From Phorcus lineatus (lineage: Eukaryota > Mollusca > Gastropoda > Trochida > Trochidae), in the NCBI GenBank assembly GCA_921293015.1, contig OV121084.1, positions 51,805,864 through 51,869,863 on the forward strand: 64,000 nucleotides of DNA, read 5' to 3'. Each line of letters starts with the position of its first letter. Position 1 is the first letter of the stretch. Positions 35,770 to 47,780 of this stretch are shown piece by piece. The translations under genes were made by a program, and so were the position numbers. Under the pieces are notes generated by a model that was given only the letters and a program-made list of their open reading frames with translations, was not told the DNA's origin and ran no database searches.

Positions 35770-37332
35770 AAAGCCATGGTAAATGCTACAGATCACAGTG
35801 AGTACAATAAAGCTAAACTCAAGTTTAATATGTCGCATCATTTTTTGCCCGAATTGTCCAAAATAAATATTCCAAAAGTCTGTTATTGAAAAAAATACAG
35901 ACCTAGCTCACCTCATTGTCTACAGACACGCCGTGTTACAAGTAATGGTTACAGTGTCACACATTGTTAACCTGAGTCCAATTATTTGATCAAATAAGAC
36001 ACTCAGAACACAGCTCATAGCTAGATTTGAGCAATGTACCCATACTTACAATAACCCATAAACTACCTATCTTACATGATATATTAATGACCCAAACTTC
36101 TTTTTCTCAAAAATATTACAAGGGGAGCAATAAAAGTAAAACCATAAAACCATTTGGCGCAGCTTGAAAAGCTACTTGCAATTTCTGTTAGCAAGGACAG
36201 CCTATGTTATGTAGAACCAATGTGTACAGCTACATCTTTATATACAAAACACAAACTTATTTGTTAGGTTGATCATCATTTTTATTTTGTAACAACCTTA
36301 AGCCATTACATCAAATACGAAAAGGTTACAGCCAATATCAAATCTCCATATTGATCTACCGTAAATCTGACCTTATGTAAAATTATATAATTTGAGATTA
36401 CCAGAGAGAGCTTGAACCAACATTAAAGTATGTAACATTTCCTCCTTGCTTATCTTTCCTTTTCTTATCTTTACTTTACATTATTATCTCTAACTGGAAA
36501 AGACCAACAACCAAAAGCCCACAACAACCCCAAAAATAGTGTGTCGAACGAATATGTGGGTGCTTGTCCTGCTTGTCCTGTTATACCCTAATCATTTCTT
36601 CTCAACCTGCTGTAAGGAAATTGTATTGGTTTGCTGCTGGTTAAACTTTAACAATTGCTACTTAAAGCATACGTGATTTCATGCGCTCCCGTCTATAAAG
36701 ATAGACTATTTGTAGTGCTATTTCGCAGTAAGCCCTTAATTACACAGCCTCCTTTCTTTGAGTGCATGCGGTCAGATCGCAATAAAATATAAGTTGGTAT
36801 TACAAATAAATAATTCAAAAACAGTTTCAGTTCACATTCACTTTTGTGAATGAGTATCAATTCTTCTAATTCGAACTCTTTGACTTTCTGACGTCTATGA
36901 TAAGTGAAATTTTGCAAATAGATAGCTCCTGATAACTATTATTCAACCTGACACTATATTAGACATCACGTATAAGGTGTATTGATATTATTAGTGTCTT
37001 TTTTAGCGTATCATAACTGACCAAACATAAAAATAAGTAATGTTCTAATCACATCATGCCATATCATATATGCACAATAAAATCTCTATTAATGTAAAAT
37101 CAATCGACCATTTTCCAGTTTTGCGAAACGAGTCGATTTAGAGTGACGTCCCTTTGAAAAGTCATGTGACCGCGGTCAAGCTGTTCGTTACGTAAAGTTG
37201 AACGTTATTTTTGACTACTTTTCATGCTTGCCTAGACCTTTACTTTTATTCCCTCGAACTATGACAGGTCTCAAACAACCGTACACCATATCAGCTATCA
37301 TGAAAAAAATCAATGAAGATGATTATGTTGGT
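35770..37332. other. no supported gene
   Basis: Part of unit b1 without a clear counterpart in unit b2, so it is either inserted here or lost there. No coding frame or transposon is recognised. Confidence 0.3.
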
Positions 37333-37763
37333 CATTCTTTCCCAACAGAGGTATCTCCGTCACAAATTCCCATACAACCTCTGTCTTAATACAAAGGTTT
37401 CTTGGTCTAGTATTGTAGAAAGCTGGTTGGATGCAATAAAAGTTAGTTGTGCAATCACCGTTTCGTTATCATTCATATCGCCAAAGGTATACCCGTCGGC
37501 TTTCCAAAAGCTTAACTTTATTCGAATATGAGCCTTCCTTACAGAACACATTGCATAGACCTGTGTGACACTTAATATGTTATTCATGCCTACGGTGTAT
37601 TCATGGCTTGAATATTGTCAGGAAGTTTAGGTTACAATATTGCGCCGGTAGGGGAAGCTGCCGGAAGCCCGAGTTTCCCCTACCGGAAGCCCGAGCAACC
37701 TTCGTAATTAGACAGAGGTTGTATAGGAATTTATGACGGAGCTACCTCTGTTGGGTGAGAATG
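37333..37763 (+). mobile_element. hAT-like MITE, copy 3
   Basis: Ends CATTCTTTCCCAACAGAGGT and CTACCTCTGTTGGGTGAGAATG match copies 1 and 2. An internal short duplication (GCCGGAAGCCCGAG twice) is private to this copy. No clean target duplication is seen. It lies inside array B; the paralogous stretch of unit b2 lacks it. Confidence 0.85.
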
Positions 37764-38914
37764 GGAATAACGTCGATGTCGAGTTGGTTTCTTATAAACC
37801 CGAAATGTTATTGAGGAATTACAGGCGAGCCAAATGCACAACTGCAAAGCTGCCTCCTGCATTTGACACAAATTCATGTGTGAAATAGATAATTCATGTT
37901 ATTCATACAAATATTAACGTCCCAATATAATTGAGAGTAATAATACATTATTCTTTATACAACAGCAACGTGAATTTCGACTTCAAATATTCGATGGTTA
38001 AAATTTCTAGTGTTTGTCGGATGACCTTACCAATCACGGTTTAAATTTTTAATAAAACCTTTGATCATTATCTCAGCAGATGAGCCTCCCTTTCAGTGTA
38101 GCCGTACTATTTCAAATGTATGTCATTAAACAATAAACAAACGGTTAGCATCTGTTCTGAAAATGCGAGGACTATTACCTCATGACGTTCATTAAGTTTA
38201 TGATTTATATATTTGCAACGCATTATTAGTAGGTTTACACATGGTGTCATACTATATCATCTATATATACAGTCAGACACTGTCAGAAAGGCATGTTTAC
38301 TCTATCAATTGGAGGGAAGGTATTAAAATATTCACATTTTTAATCAAATTAAAAACAATTCCTTTCAATAACCGTGACAGATCCCCTCCGATGCTTTGAT
38401 GTTACCGCAATGATGTTCTCCTAATCTCTTCACGCACAGTAAGGAATATTTCATAAGGTAAAAATAGCATAGCAATATGTGTGTGAATATGCCAGAAATC
38501 AATCGGAAGCAATGCTTCTTTCTATGATTGTCTATAACGCCTTTCCAAGAAGACTCGAAGCGCCTGCATACTTTATAATGCATTCCCTCAGGATAGTGCT
38601 GCAAAAATTGCTTAGTAATTTCTCAAGGATGATTATCAATCAATTTTCTTTTAATGCACTGGCATCAACTTTCATGGTGTTAACATTTGAGCAAGAATAA
38701 AATTAATTGGCAGTCTTCTGTGTAGGATTGAATCGATTCTAAACGAATTAGAGAGAGTTTGAATTACACTTTTGAAGGCCAGTTGAAATTGAAATAGTTT
38801 TCAATACTTTGAAAACAATATTCTCAGGTGGAAACGTTTACGGGTAATATTCATATGATTGAAATGATACAGACAAAGTGTTTACTACCCTTATAAAACT
38901 TGGCTACAATGAAA

Positions 38915-39125
38915 TCATTGACCTGAAGCTATTACTTGATATCATTTGGAATGGAGTTACATAAGAAAATGCATTCATGGTTTTTTTTCTTTATGGTCTT
39001 ATCTTGTGTAAAAACAGTTAGAGGTTTTGAATCCCCAAACACAATTAGAACAGAAATAATTGATTCTGGTTCTACGTTGCTAGCCAATCTAACACGTTTT
39101 TTTATGTTGATAATATTTTTATTTC
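38915..39125. repeat. array B module K, copy 1
   Basis: Aligns with 47575-47780: CTGAAGCTATTACTTGATAT, AATGCATTCATGG, AATTAGAACAGAAATAATTG. Short frames exist on both strands (for example minus MNAFSYVTPF here, MNAFACVTSF in copy 2), but changes are mostly non-silent, so no gene is called. Confidence 0.5.
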
Positions 39126-39364
39126 GCAATTACAAAGAGAGAGACTTGCTGAATTTCTGAACAAAGATGTTTCTTTTATTTCCAGAATGTCAAAATGACA
39201 GAGTAGCTTCATCAAAGCAGTAAGGCCATAAAGTGTATATCAAAACAAAGGTTTGCAAAATATCCAAATGATAGTCAAGGGTTCAAACTAAACATTCAAA
39301 ACGACAAAAAGAAAGTTTGCTATGAATTCTTCTGGTTCTCATTTCAAATATTTTTAATGCTAAG

Positions 39365-39560
39365 ATAAGCAACCTTGAACCAAAGGGATCTATTTATGTA
39401 GCTATTTACCCACACAGAGAAAGAAGTTTATTTGTTAGGATTCGGTTAATTTGTAGAGCTGATTGAATCTATGCTAATGGCTGCTTGTTGTGTCAGCCCC
39501 ATTTCCCCAACCATTGTAGCCTTGTCACAGTGAAAACCTCCATTGTTGACCCATCATTAA
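39365..39560. repeat. array B module L, copy 1
   Basis: One of four copies. Shared blocks: TTGATTGAATTTATGCTAATG-type segment (here GCTGATTGAATCTATGCTAA), then TGTGTCAGC, then TTGTCACAGTG. On the minus strand this copy and the one at 48770 read ATGGAGGTTTTCA, but the frame breaks here by a 4-bp difference. Confidence 0.55.
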
Positions 39561-40184
39561 AACTTATCGATTTTCAGTTCTGTAATTTATTGTTAAATAA
39601 AACATAGTGCCAAATATCATGTGTGTTACTGATAAGGTTTACTAAGGTTTGATAGAAGGGAGAACTCTGACATATGACATACAGTTAAGAAATGACTTTA
39701 GTCTACATTGAAACAAAAGTACAGGTATGTTTCAAGTATTTTAAGAAATTAGACGCAGAGTAGATGATAAGCGTTTATAAGTTTAACCTTGGTATAGATA
39801 AAAACATTTTTTAAATAATTTTTATTGATAAAAAAATATCCCTAAAATTGTCTTTAATTGCTTTTAATTTTACCCAAAACGGTGAAAGCAGAGAAAAGGA
39901 TCTAACTCAATTCAAAGAAATGGCTTCAGGTGCAGTAGATAGGTAATACCGATATTTATTTTTTGTTATCACTCATTACTCTGACATTGAACATTACTTC
40001 AGGAAAACGCCAGCTTTTTAAATGTATCAAAAACATATCTTTAAAACATGTTTGATTAAAGACCTACAAAAAAGTTCAACATGGCATAAGTTTTACATTG
40101 TAAATCACATTCATGTCTTTTGGATTATATAGAAAAGTGCATCGTTTTAATATTGCTAATCTATAATGTCATAGTTTGACAGTG

Positions 40185-40620
40185 AAATGGATGCTGAAGT
40201 AATGATATCTTTGCTGCGTCAATTCCCACCTGATGGACGCGTTAGTCAATCTGAACCTGTCAACCGAAACTTGTATAAATAAAGACCTCTGAGCTTAGAA
40301 CTGTTCATTTCTGTGTTACACCCCAATTGATATATCCTCGTGGTGTATTTGTTTACACGGCTTTCCAACTCTCTTCTGATATGCAGACAATTTATTTCCA
40401 TAACCTGCAACATAACATTGCTTCCAGGAAGTCAGACAGGAAACAAGTGGCGATTATTAATAAAGATATATATGTACTGGTTTAAGAACATCATTGTATT
40501 GGAAGGTTTCCATTTGGCAATCATTTATGTTCGAAATATTCACAAATATTTCTATCACGCTGAGAAAACTGTTTATATAAACTTACAAATAATCTATTAA
40601 GAGTAATATCTGCTTCTCAT
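40185..40620. repeat. array B module G, copy 2
   Basis: Best copy of module G: GTGAAATGGATGCTGAAGTA, AACTTGTATAAATAAAGACC, CAACTCTCTTCTGATATGCA, TTATTTCCATAACCTGC and CTATCACGCTGAGAAAACTG. The open frame at 40340-40600 spans it, but the paralogous frame stops early in the 49.9-kb copy and is lost in the 60.4-kb copy, so coding is unlikely. It may be a conserved promoter region; see the palindromic TATA entry. Confidence 0.6.
40571..40582. promoter_or_regulatory. palindromic TATA-type element GTTTATATAAAC
   Basis: Perfect 12-bp palindrome containing TATATAAA, readable as a TATA box on either strand. It is kept at the same place in module G at 50188-50199 (one change) and 60773-60784 (exact), always next to CACGCTGAGAAAACTG or a close variant. 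No transcription start can be seen from sequence. Confidence 0.35.
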
Positions 40621-40674
40621 ATGCTTCATATTTCTAAGACAAAAACATTTTGCCATTGGCAAGGGAAATAGAAG

Positions 40675-41230
40675 TCGATGTTTATGTGATGTTGTTGCAT
40701 ATTCCGTGCACTTTGAGGGTGGCATAGCGCATTGGTTAGCGCGTTCGGCTTCGGATCATGCGTTCCGGGGTTCGAATCCCGCCAGGAACTCGGCAACTTC
40801 GTCTACAGTAGAGAACTGTTCTCCATGTTTGGGTGCAATGCTACACTGAAATTCAGTGCAGTACCACCCATGGTTCGTAAGTTCCAGCCGATGCTCGCAG
40901 GTTTTATTCCAATGCATAGCCACACTGTTGTTGCAGGCGTTCTCCCTGCAATAATAATAATTGTCGTGATATAAGTGAACTACTCTTGAAAGCGGCGTTT
41001 AACCTCCAAATGACCTTACCTCACCTCCATGCACTTTACTCAGAATAGCCTTTATTAATACCCACGAGTACAGTCATATCGGTTTTTATATTATTTATGA
41101 GATTGGTAGAATACAACTTTTTCATTGTGACATCATTTCATTAATAATTTATTTTTGGTCACTGTTTGGGTATGACGTTGAAGGTAATCTGCCTGTGGTT
41201 GGATATTGATTGTGTTATTATTCTAGATTT
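40675..41230. repeat. array B module N, copy 1, split by a SINE
   Basis: AAGTCGATGTTTATGTGATG before the SINE and CTTTTTCATTGTGACATCAT plus GTAATCTGCCTGTGGTTGGA after it align continuously with 50285-50520, which has no insertion. Confidence 0.7.
40715..41029 (+). mobile_element. complete tRNA-derived SINE with 8-bp target duplication
   Basis: The head is tRNA-like: A-box TAGCGCATTGG at 40725-40735 and B-box GGTTCGAATCC at 40769-40779, forming an internal RNA polymerase III promoter. The body contains GAGAACTGTTCTCCATGTTT and GCCGATGCTCGCAGGTTTTA; the tail is GAAAGCGGCGTTTAACC. TGCACTTT at 40707-40714 repeats at 41030-41037. The empty paralogous site (CCACGCACTTTACTAAG, about 50318) confirms the boundaries. 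SINEs are non-coding and need a partner LINE to move; the partner is not identified. The open frame at 40732-40974 is a by-product. Confidence 0.92.
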
Positions 41231-41854
41231 TCAAGACTTCGGAAGAAAATTGAATAGTATATAATATTTAAGCAACCGTGTCATAAACATCGTATGTATT
41301 TGCTGTACAATATTGCTATGATGATTAAAATTTATCTTACAGCTAAATCGATATCGATTAAATCTATACTACCCTCTTGTCCTCTCAAATACATGTTTAT
41401 GAAAGCAAAAACAATCTAATCTCAAACAAATCATTCGTTGCAGAATATGCATTAAAAAATGCTATCCAGTTAAAGCGACAGAGAGTGTGTATAAGGATTT
41501 TAAGTGGCTTAAACCAGATTCAAAATACCATATGTCCTGTCTAAACTTGCAACTGTTTTAATCACCGTAGTGAACGTAGATAACAAATATTAAATATTGT
41601 ATTTACTGTCACCGAGAGTTATCTCTAAACTGTAATTGGCAGGATGTAAACATGAATACGTAAATTTACTGTTGCTCTTCTTAATCAAACTGCCACACAT
41701 AAGGTCTGGTATGTGTATTTGAGATAAACATATCATCAAGTGTAGAGCAATAAACGCAAACCTTTTCAAGCAAGGACTGACATCAAAGGAACTTATTATG
41801 CTGATAGTTGAACATTAATATCAACACAAGTATAATTTTTGAAGAATTAATGAA

Positions 41855-44420
41855 AATGAAACAAAGTAAGTAACAGGATTTCAACACTGTAATTAAGAAA
41901 TAACCTGTCAGACCCTCTTTGATGCTTTGATTTAAAAGGATAAACTTCTCGGTAAGCTCTTTCCAAACCAGGAGTTTTGATCAAGGTAATGTGCTGTACA
42001 GAAAGAATGGTAATGTTTAATTGATGTTTTTATAATGCATCAATCTTTTACCAAGACAAACAAATTTGTATAACAATACCTAGGATTCTTCTCCTTATGG
42101 TCATGATAATTTTTGAGATATCAAGAAACCGTAGTAGGAACAAATGTACTTGGAATGAGGATGTTACTTTGGAAAATATGCATTTGGAAACCTCTTATCG
42201 GAAAAAAATCACATTATGATTGTTACTACCGTTTATTTACAGTAGATTAACTAAATGGTATTGTGTAACTGATGTATTGTTCATCATAATATCACTCACA
42301 GTTGCACATTTAGAGACCCTAATGAATAGTCTACCTTCATTGAGGATATTGGCCTTATTGTTTAGGATTGTTTTTAATTTTGAAGAACAAATTTACGTCC
42401 TCGCAACCAGTTTTTAATGTTTTTTAAAGGAAAATCTGTTTTAATTGTTTTTAAAGATAGATATCATAATGTGTTTGTCCACTGACTAAATGGTTTGAAA
42501 GGTGCCAAATGTTTGTCTTCATTATTTCCTGGGTATTATTACCCTGAATAAGAATAAGTTTGAATAAAGGATTACAGATTAATCATAAGATGAAAAGAAA
42601 TACTTACACCAAACTTATACACCAATGTTGATATATCAGTACAGCTGTCATGTTTTAAAATGTGTATACGGCCAAAATTCATCAGAAGCTGAAAATTCTT
42701 ATGGTCAATGCTTACATTGATTCGGTAATTTGCTCTGGCATTTTATAGCATTTGTCTTGATGATATTCAATGGCCTGATATGCTGTTTGGTCAGGAGTGA
42801 TATACAGTAAGTAGATTAGTTAATGGTACATTCTATAACGTTTATTTTCTATTGCTTTGATGTTGAGTTTACCAAGGGGAATGAGCTTACACATTCATAT
42901 TATTGGATTGCGTCCCATCACGTCAGAGGCATGCATCTTATCACATTGTTCAATTGGAGACGCATATGATACTTATATAAATGGCAGTTAAATATAGTTT
43001 ATTTAAAGACTGAAATCATGATCTTAAATTCATCAGTCCATTTTAGAGGCGCATATTTGAACAGAGAGCTTTTCGGAGTTTCAACGTTGGGTTATTTACC
43101 GTTTGCTACGGAATCAAATGTATGCTTGTTAAATATAAGTAAACACCGACAAATATAACGAAGGTTTAGAGCAACGTATACGGAAGTATTAATTGCAAAA
43201 TGAACTTTCGTTTCGTTTCGAAATATCATAACAGTTAAGAATCAGTAACATAAAAATTATGTTGCCCGTCAATTCAGACACATATAGTCTTGACGGTAAG
43301 GACTAGGTGCGAAAGTCTTACTTTCTTTAAAACGACCGCTCATCAATACACATCCGATTAAACCCCCTGTTGAAAGAGAATGTCAGCCACGATTAATGAT
43401 TTGGATTCTGTAGCTGTGGCAGGAAATAGGATAGGAAAAGTGAATTTTTTTCTAATGCCCGACACTACTTTCAAAGAACTATGAGCATAAGCTTTTGGTC
43501 TGACAGAATGTCTACTGAAGCAAATGTAGCTTGACTTCTCATTGACCATTAACATCTTACTAGTATCTGAATTGATGACGTCCAGTTGTAGTATAAGAAT
43601 TTCAACAGAGGTCATTATGGATTAATCAAACTTTAATTCCAACACTGCAATAAATTAAAAGTTTTTCAATCTTCTTAAGAGACTGAAGGTCATAGGACTT
43701 TAAAACCCAAAGATTTCCACACACAAAAATAGTACTCATAGAAATGTTAATATGGGTTTTATTATGAAAAGATAGTGTTCTTGGTTTCAAAGTAAATGAG
43801 TTGTATGCTTACATATGGAAATTACAGACATGTAGTGTCTGACTATCCTGTTATGATGAAGTAGTTCCAATCAATGCATTCATCTTTATTTCGTTCCCTA
43901 ATATTTTTTTAGAAATTTTCAGATTTGAAGAATTGTTTAATAGTGAGCTTTGAGTTGGGTTACAAGCAAATTGCTTTCTTTTTAACAAAAATATTATAAT
44001 ATTATTTATTTTATATTTCCTAGACATGAAGTGACCTTAGTTTGAGATTACATTATCTTAACAAGTGGGATCATATTTTCATTGTGATACAACTAAGTAA
44101 CACATCTGAATAAGAATAAGCTATGTAAATCACAAATTTATCTACGTCTTTTCGACACACTGTGAGACAATGAAATGATTCCAACGACAAAATTCAATGA
44201 GTTATTTAACTATACATATATCTGCATATAGGTAACCACATCAACGTTTATCTAGATTTGTATCATTATAAATTGGCATCAGCCTTGTGAACATTTATTG
44301 TCAAAAATTGCCTTAAACTGTTTCTCTTTATCGTTTGTGTTTTTAAGTGACAAATAAGTTATTGGATTGATCCTATATGATGTTGATGTACCTTCATATA
44401 AACCAACAGGAAATCAATAT
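41855..44420. repeat. array B stretch Y, copy 1
   Basis: Long interrupted alignment with 54590-59530. Markers: GATTTCAACACTGT, CTCTTTCCAAACCAGGAGTT, TTGATGATATTCAATG, CATCAATACACATCCGATTA, TTGGTCTGACAGAATGTCT, and GTTATTGGATTGATCCTATA near the end. It lacks the CR1/L2 tail present in copy 2. No coding frame is supported. Confidence 0.6.
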
Positions 44421-44424
44421 CACA

Positions 44425-44640
44425 CATTGTCCTGTTTGAGATTTACAGCCAAAGTGTGATCTTTATGTAGATTGCAAGGTACTCACAGTGAGAGAAGAAG
44501 AAATATTCATTAGTTTTTTGTATTCTTTGTAGAGTTGGTTGAATTTATGTTAATGACATACGTTAGTGTCAGGGCCTGTATAGCCTTCAGCCAGTGCAGC
44601 TATGTCACAGTGAAAGTTCAGTTTGTGTGCCGATCCTTAC
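44425..44640. repeat. array B module L, copy 2
   Basis: Follows stretch Y. Contains GAGTTGGTTGAATTTATGTT, GTTAGTGTCAGGGCC and CAGTGCAGCTATGTCACAGT, closest to the 59.5-kb copy. Confidence 0.55.
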
Positions 44641-44732
44641 AATATATTCTACATACTGTTTTTAGTTATGTCATTCATTTTCATGACGAATTTTATTCAT
44701 GACTAAACTAAAGATGTCTGTTTGAGTAAGTT

Positions 44733-44830
44733 AGGGTTAAACGTGTTTTGAACAATATTTCAGTTATTAAACACGTGGATGTCAAGCATCAAAAAGACAG
44801 TGTACAGATCTGGGAAAAGGGTATCTTTTT
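44733..44830 (+). repeat. old dispersed repeat R2, partial copy
   Basis: GGTTAAACGTGTTTTGAACA, AATATTTCAGTTATTAAACA and CGTGG match 22935-23010. The 3' half is lost. Confidence 0.5.
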
Positions 44831-45135
44831 TATCATCAGATGAAAGTCGGTATTTTGCTACAATAAAAAAGATGACCTATTTAAGAATACTACTTAAAAG
44901 CAATATTTCTGTACATTGAATATATTGATATGTCTTCACATACATGTCGCAATGGTTATATATATATATATATATATATAATTTCAATATTTCCATTCTC
45001 TCTAATCAATGAAATATAATTTTACTCTGATTAACTCGGGCCGGGAATAAATATGTGTTCATCGTACAAGTATACTGAATCTCCCGTTTCACAAAACGTC
45101 ACTGATTGTACAATCAACTTGCATTACTTTGTGTT
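44820..45135. repeat. array B module H, copy 2
   Basis: Counterpart of 32335-32770, disrupted by the (TA)n run. The long open frame of copy 1 is not preserved. Confidence 0.45.
44957..44981. repeat. (TA)n microsatellite
   Basis: Uninterrupted dinucleotide run inside module H copy 2, absent from module H copy 1. Confidence 0.95.
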
Positions 45136-45649
45136 TCCAGCCAACACACAGTTTTCGTTCAGTAGAAACTATACTTTTATGCTATATAGACTTTAAATAA
45201 AACATTGCAATATTTATTTATAATAGAAAATATGAAATAGAATCCACTTCTTGTTTCATTGGGAAATAGCAAATCAACAACATATATAAACACATAACTA
45301 ACAACGAAAGTCGAAATCAATGTTCATGATAGAATGATATATTTAATGTAAAGAGACCTTGACCAATTTCCATGCTTATTTTTTTATATCATTATTACAT
45401 ATCGATTAATAAACCAGTAGCTATATCAATTTCAAAAGTAATTAAGTGTCTCGTATTATATATATTATATTATATAAGAATAAATACAAATATAATGACA
45501 TCGTCGTCTTAGTCATGAATAATCATATTCAATGTTCTCTATGTGATAAAATCAGCACCATCATCACCTTTTCATCAAAGCTTGTAGTCCTGGCTGTCAA
45601 AATATCATAACCATCATAGGATCATCACCGCATGCTGGGTCGGTGATGT

Positions 45650-46212
45650 ATCAACCTTCCAGAGCGAATCATTAAACTTCCAGCATCGTCTATACAGTTT
45701 CCGACTGTCATGGCTGTTAACCATGTAAGTGTCTGGCAGCGACAGTATGCGTATCGGATAAAAACATTTAGCTTTGCAGCATTTGGTCTCATAATTCATA
45801 TATTCCATTAAATGTCTTGTTTTACTCTAAGGAACATAAAACGATTCAACAAAATTGAGTTTCTAAGAGCCATTCCTAGAATTGCCAATGCAATTTGTGA
45901 TGCAAATTGTTAAAAGAGACATCAGGTCTATGAAAAATAAGAAGAATTAGGGTGCATACACACAAGGAAATTATTCAACAAGTAGATAAACAACACTAAC
46001 AAACTCATTTTCAGTAATAAAAACATTCCATTGTTCGAAATGTCGAATTTGATCAGGCACTTTAAAAGATCCTTTGTTCTAAACGAGCAGGTAATGAGAG
46101 GGACGGTTGATTTATAGAACAAGGTATTGCTGTTGTTTCTCGATCTCACGGGATGTGTCGTTAGCAGCTCCTTGTCAGGAAGTTAATCAACAACATCAAT
46201 CAAAGCTTTGAA
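45650..46212. repeat. array B module I, copy 2
   Basis: Counterpart of 33835-34450. This copy keeps two sets of plus-strand splice-like signals lost in copy 1: CTTCCAG before AGCGAATC with CAT|GTAAGT after it, and CTCATTTTCAG before the ATG-containing segment at 46016-46092 with CAG|GTAATG after it. Confidence 0.65.
46016..46092 (+). other. candidate first coding exon in module I
   Basis: Bounded by an acceptor-like ACTCATTTTCAG and a donor AACGAGCAG|GTAATGAG. It contains ATGTCG in the context TTCGAAATG and reads MSNLIRHFKRSFVLNEQ to the donor. In copy 1 near 34270 the ATG is TTG and the acceptor AG is missing, while the donor is kept. Similarity continues beyond the donor, so conservation is not exon-limited. 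A minus-strand frame also exists here. No family recognised. Confidence 0.2.
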
Positions 46213-46609
46213 ACACTGAACTTTACCTTTACACTCAAGATAGCCAACAAACTTTACATACTAATTTCGTTCTAAATGCTTGGTTCTGTCCTTTTCGTTT
46301 TGTTTTTGCAATTGTGCATTTATGCACGTGTATAATATTTGAAAAAATAAATACACAAAGGATAATTCTTTTCAAAATAGAAGTGTATACTTTGTGAATG
46401 AATCCGGGAATCAGTTGCATTGAATATGGAAATTATTTCCTGTCCGCATTTGGGGAGGTAGGTAGGGAAACTTTTTTAATCCGAAACAGAAAGTATCGGT
46501 TGCTCTTCTCTGGAGTTTGTGCTAATGCGAAAATTTAGTACTACCATACGTAATAATAATAAATGTTTTTATAAATAAATAGATAGTATGATCCATGACG
46601 AGGCATTAA

Positions 46610-47535
46610 CTTGGCCATCGGTATACACGATGTTACAAGAGGTAACTTACGTTTTCAAAAATATTTATTCAACATTTGACACTTACTAATGATTATCACA
46701 AAACTTCAGCATAAATACTACACAATGCATTGTTGGTAACATCGTTTAAACTAAAATCATTACATATGTTGTTTTGAACGTATAAAAAACACTTAAACTT
46801 ATACTTTTACCATCGTAATATAGATAACTTTAACAACCTCTGGGGCATGACTTGAATCTTCCCTTACCTTGCTCCAGCTTGAGGATTTACAAATCTATTG
46901 ATAAACAATCCAAAGCCCAAACAATGATTCTTCAATGCATAACGGATTCACTTCATGAAATGTCATTCAGGGTTTCATTCAAACAAATGAAAAATAACGG
47001 TCATTTCTTTCAACTTCAAGCCAAGATACTACACAAGAGCGACACAAGATAGGAGATCTATAGCTCAACCGGTGTTGTAATTGTCTCCTCATTTATACAT
47101 TCTCCTTCATACCACCTTTATTACAATGTCACAGCTTCAATAATGATGTTTGTCAGCAAATAATGTTTTTAACAGTAAACCTGTGATAATGTGCATATTA
47201 TATATTTCATTTTATATTTATTTTTATTTCCATAACAGCTTTCTTTCAATGTCAAAGCGTCGACGGTAATATTTGTCAAATAATATATTTTAATAACCTT
47301 TGATAATGAAACATTTGTCTCTGATCCAAAGCGTTGCTTGTAAATTATTTTTATCATCAGTTTATCTATAGGAATGTAAGTTACCCATTTGAATGCTCCC
47401 GCAATAAATACTTTATGAGCAGAAAAGGAGATCATAACGACGTATGTAAATGGACCCAGCTGGCCAAACGAATTCTTTAAACAAACTAAGGGTGACTTTC
47501 ACATAATCGATTTGCTCTCCATTTACCAAATCCTC
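46610..47535. repeat. array B module J, copy 2
   Basis: Counterpart of 34895-35720; GTTACAAGAGGTAACTTACG and CCAGCTGGCCAAACGAATTC are the clearest blocks. Confidence 0.6.
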
Positions 47536-47574
47536 TAACATTCTCATGAAATGTCTTCTTTAGAATTTAAGCTG

Positions 47575-47780
47575 TAACTTTTCATTGATCTGAAGCTATT
47601 TCTTGATTGGACTGGGAATGAAGTTACACAAGCAAATGCATTCATGAGGGGTTTTTTTCATCATGGTCAGATCTGGTGTAAATAATTAGAGTTTTGTATC
47701 TCAAAACATTAAGGAATAATTAGAACAGAAATTGATTCTGGTTTTACATTTCCAATCTAAAATAGATTTTTTTACTAAAA
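47575..47780. repeat. array B module K, copy 2
   Basis: Counterpart of 38915-39125. It follows module J directly, whereas in unit b1 over 3 kb, including a MITE, separates J and K. Confidence 0.5.

Noticed and set aside
40340-40600. 86-codon open frame in module G, similar over about 30 residues in the 49.9-kb copy
   Set aside because: The paralogous frame stops in the 49.9-kb copy and is lost in the 60.4-kb copy, and this copy lacks an ATG; DNA-level conservation explains the similarity.
40715-40790. tRNA gene from A-box and B-box
   Set aside because: The tRNA-like head is joined to a SINE body, is flanked by a target duplication and is absent at the paralogous site.
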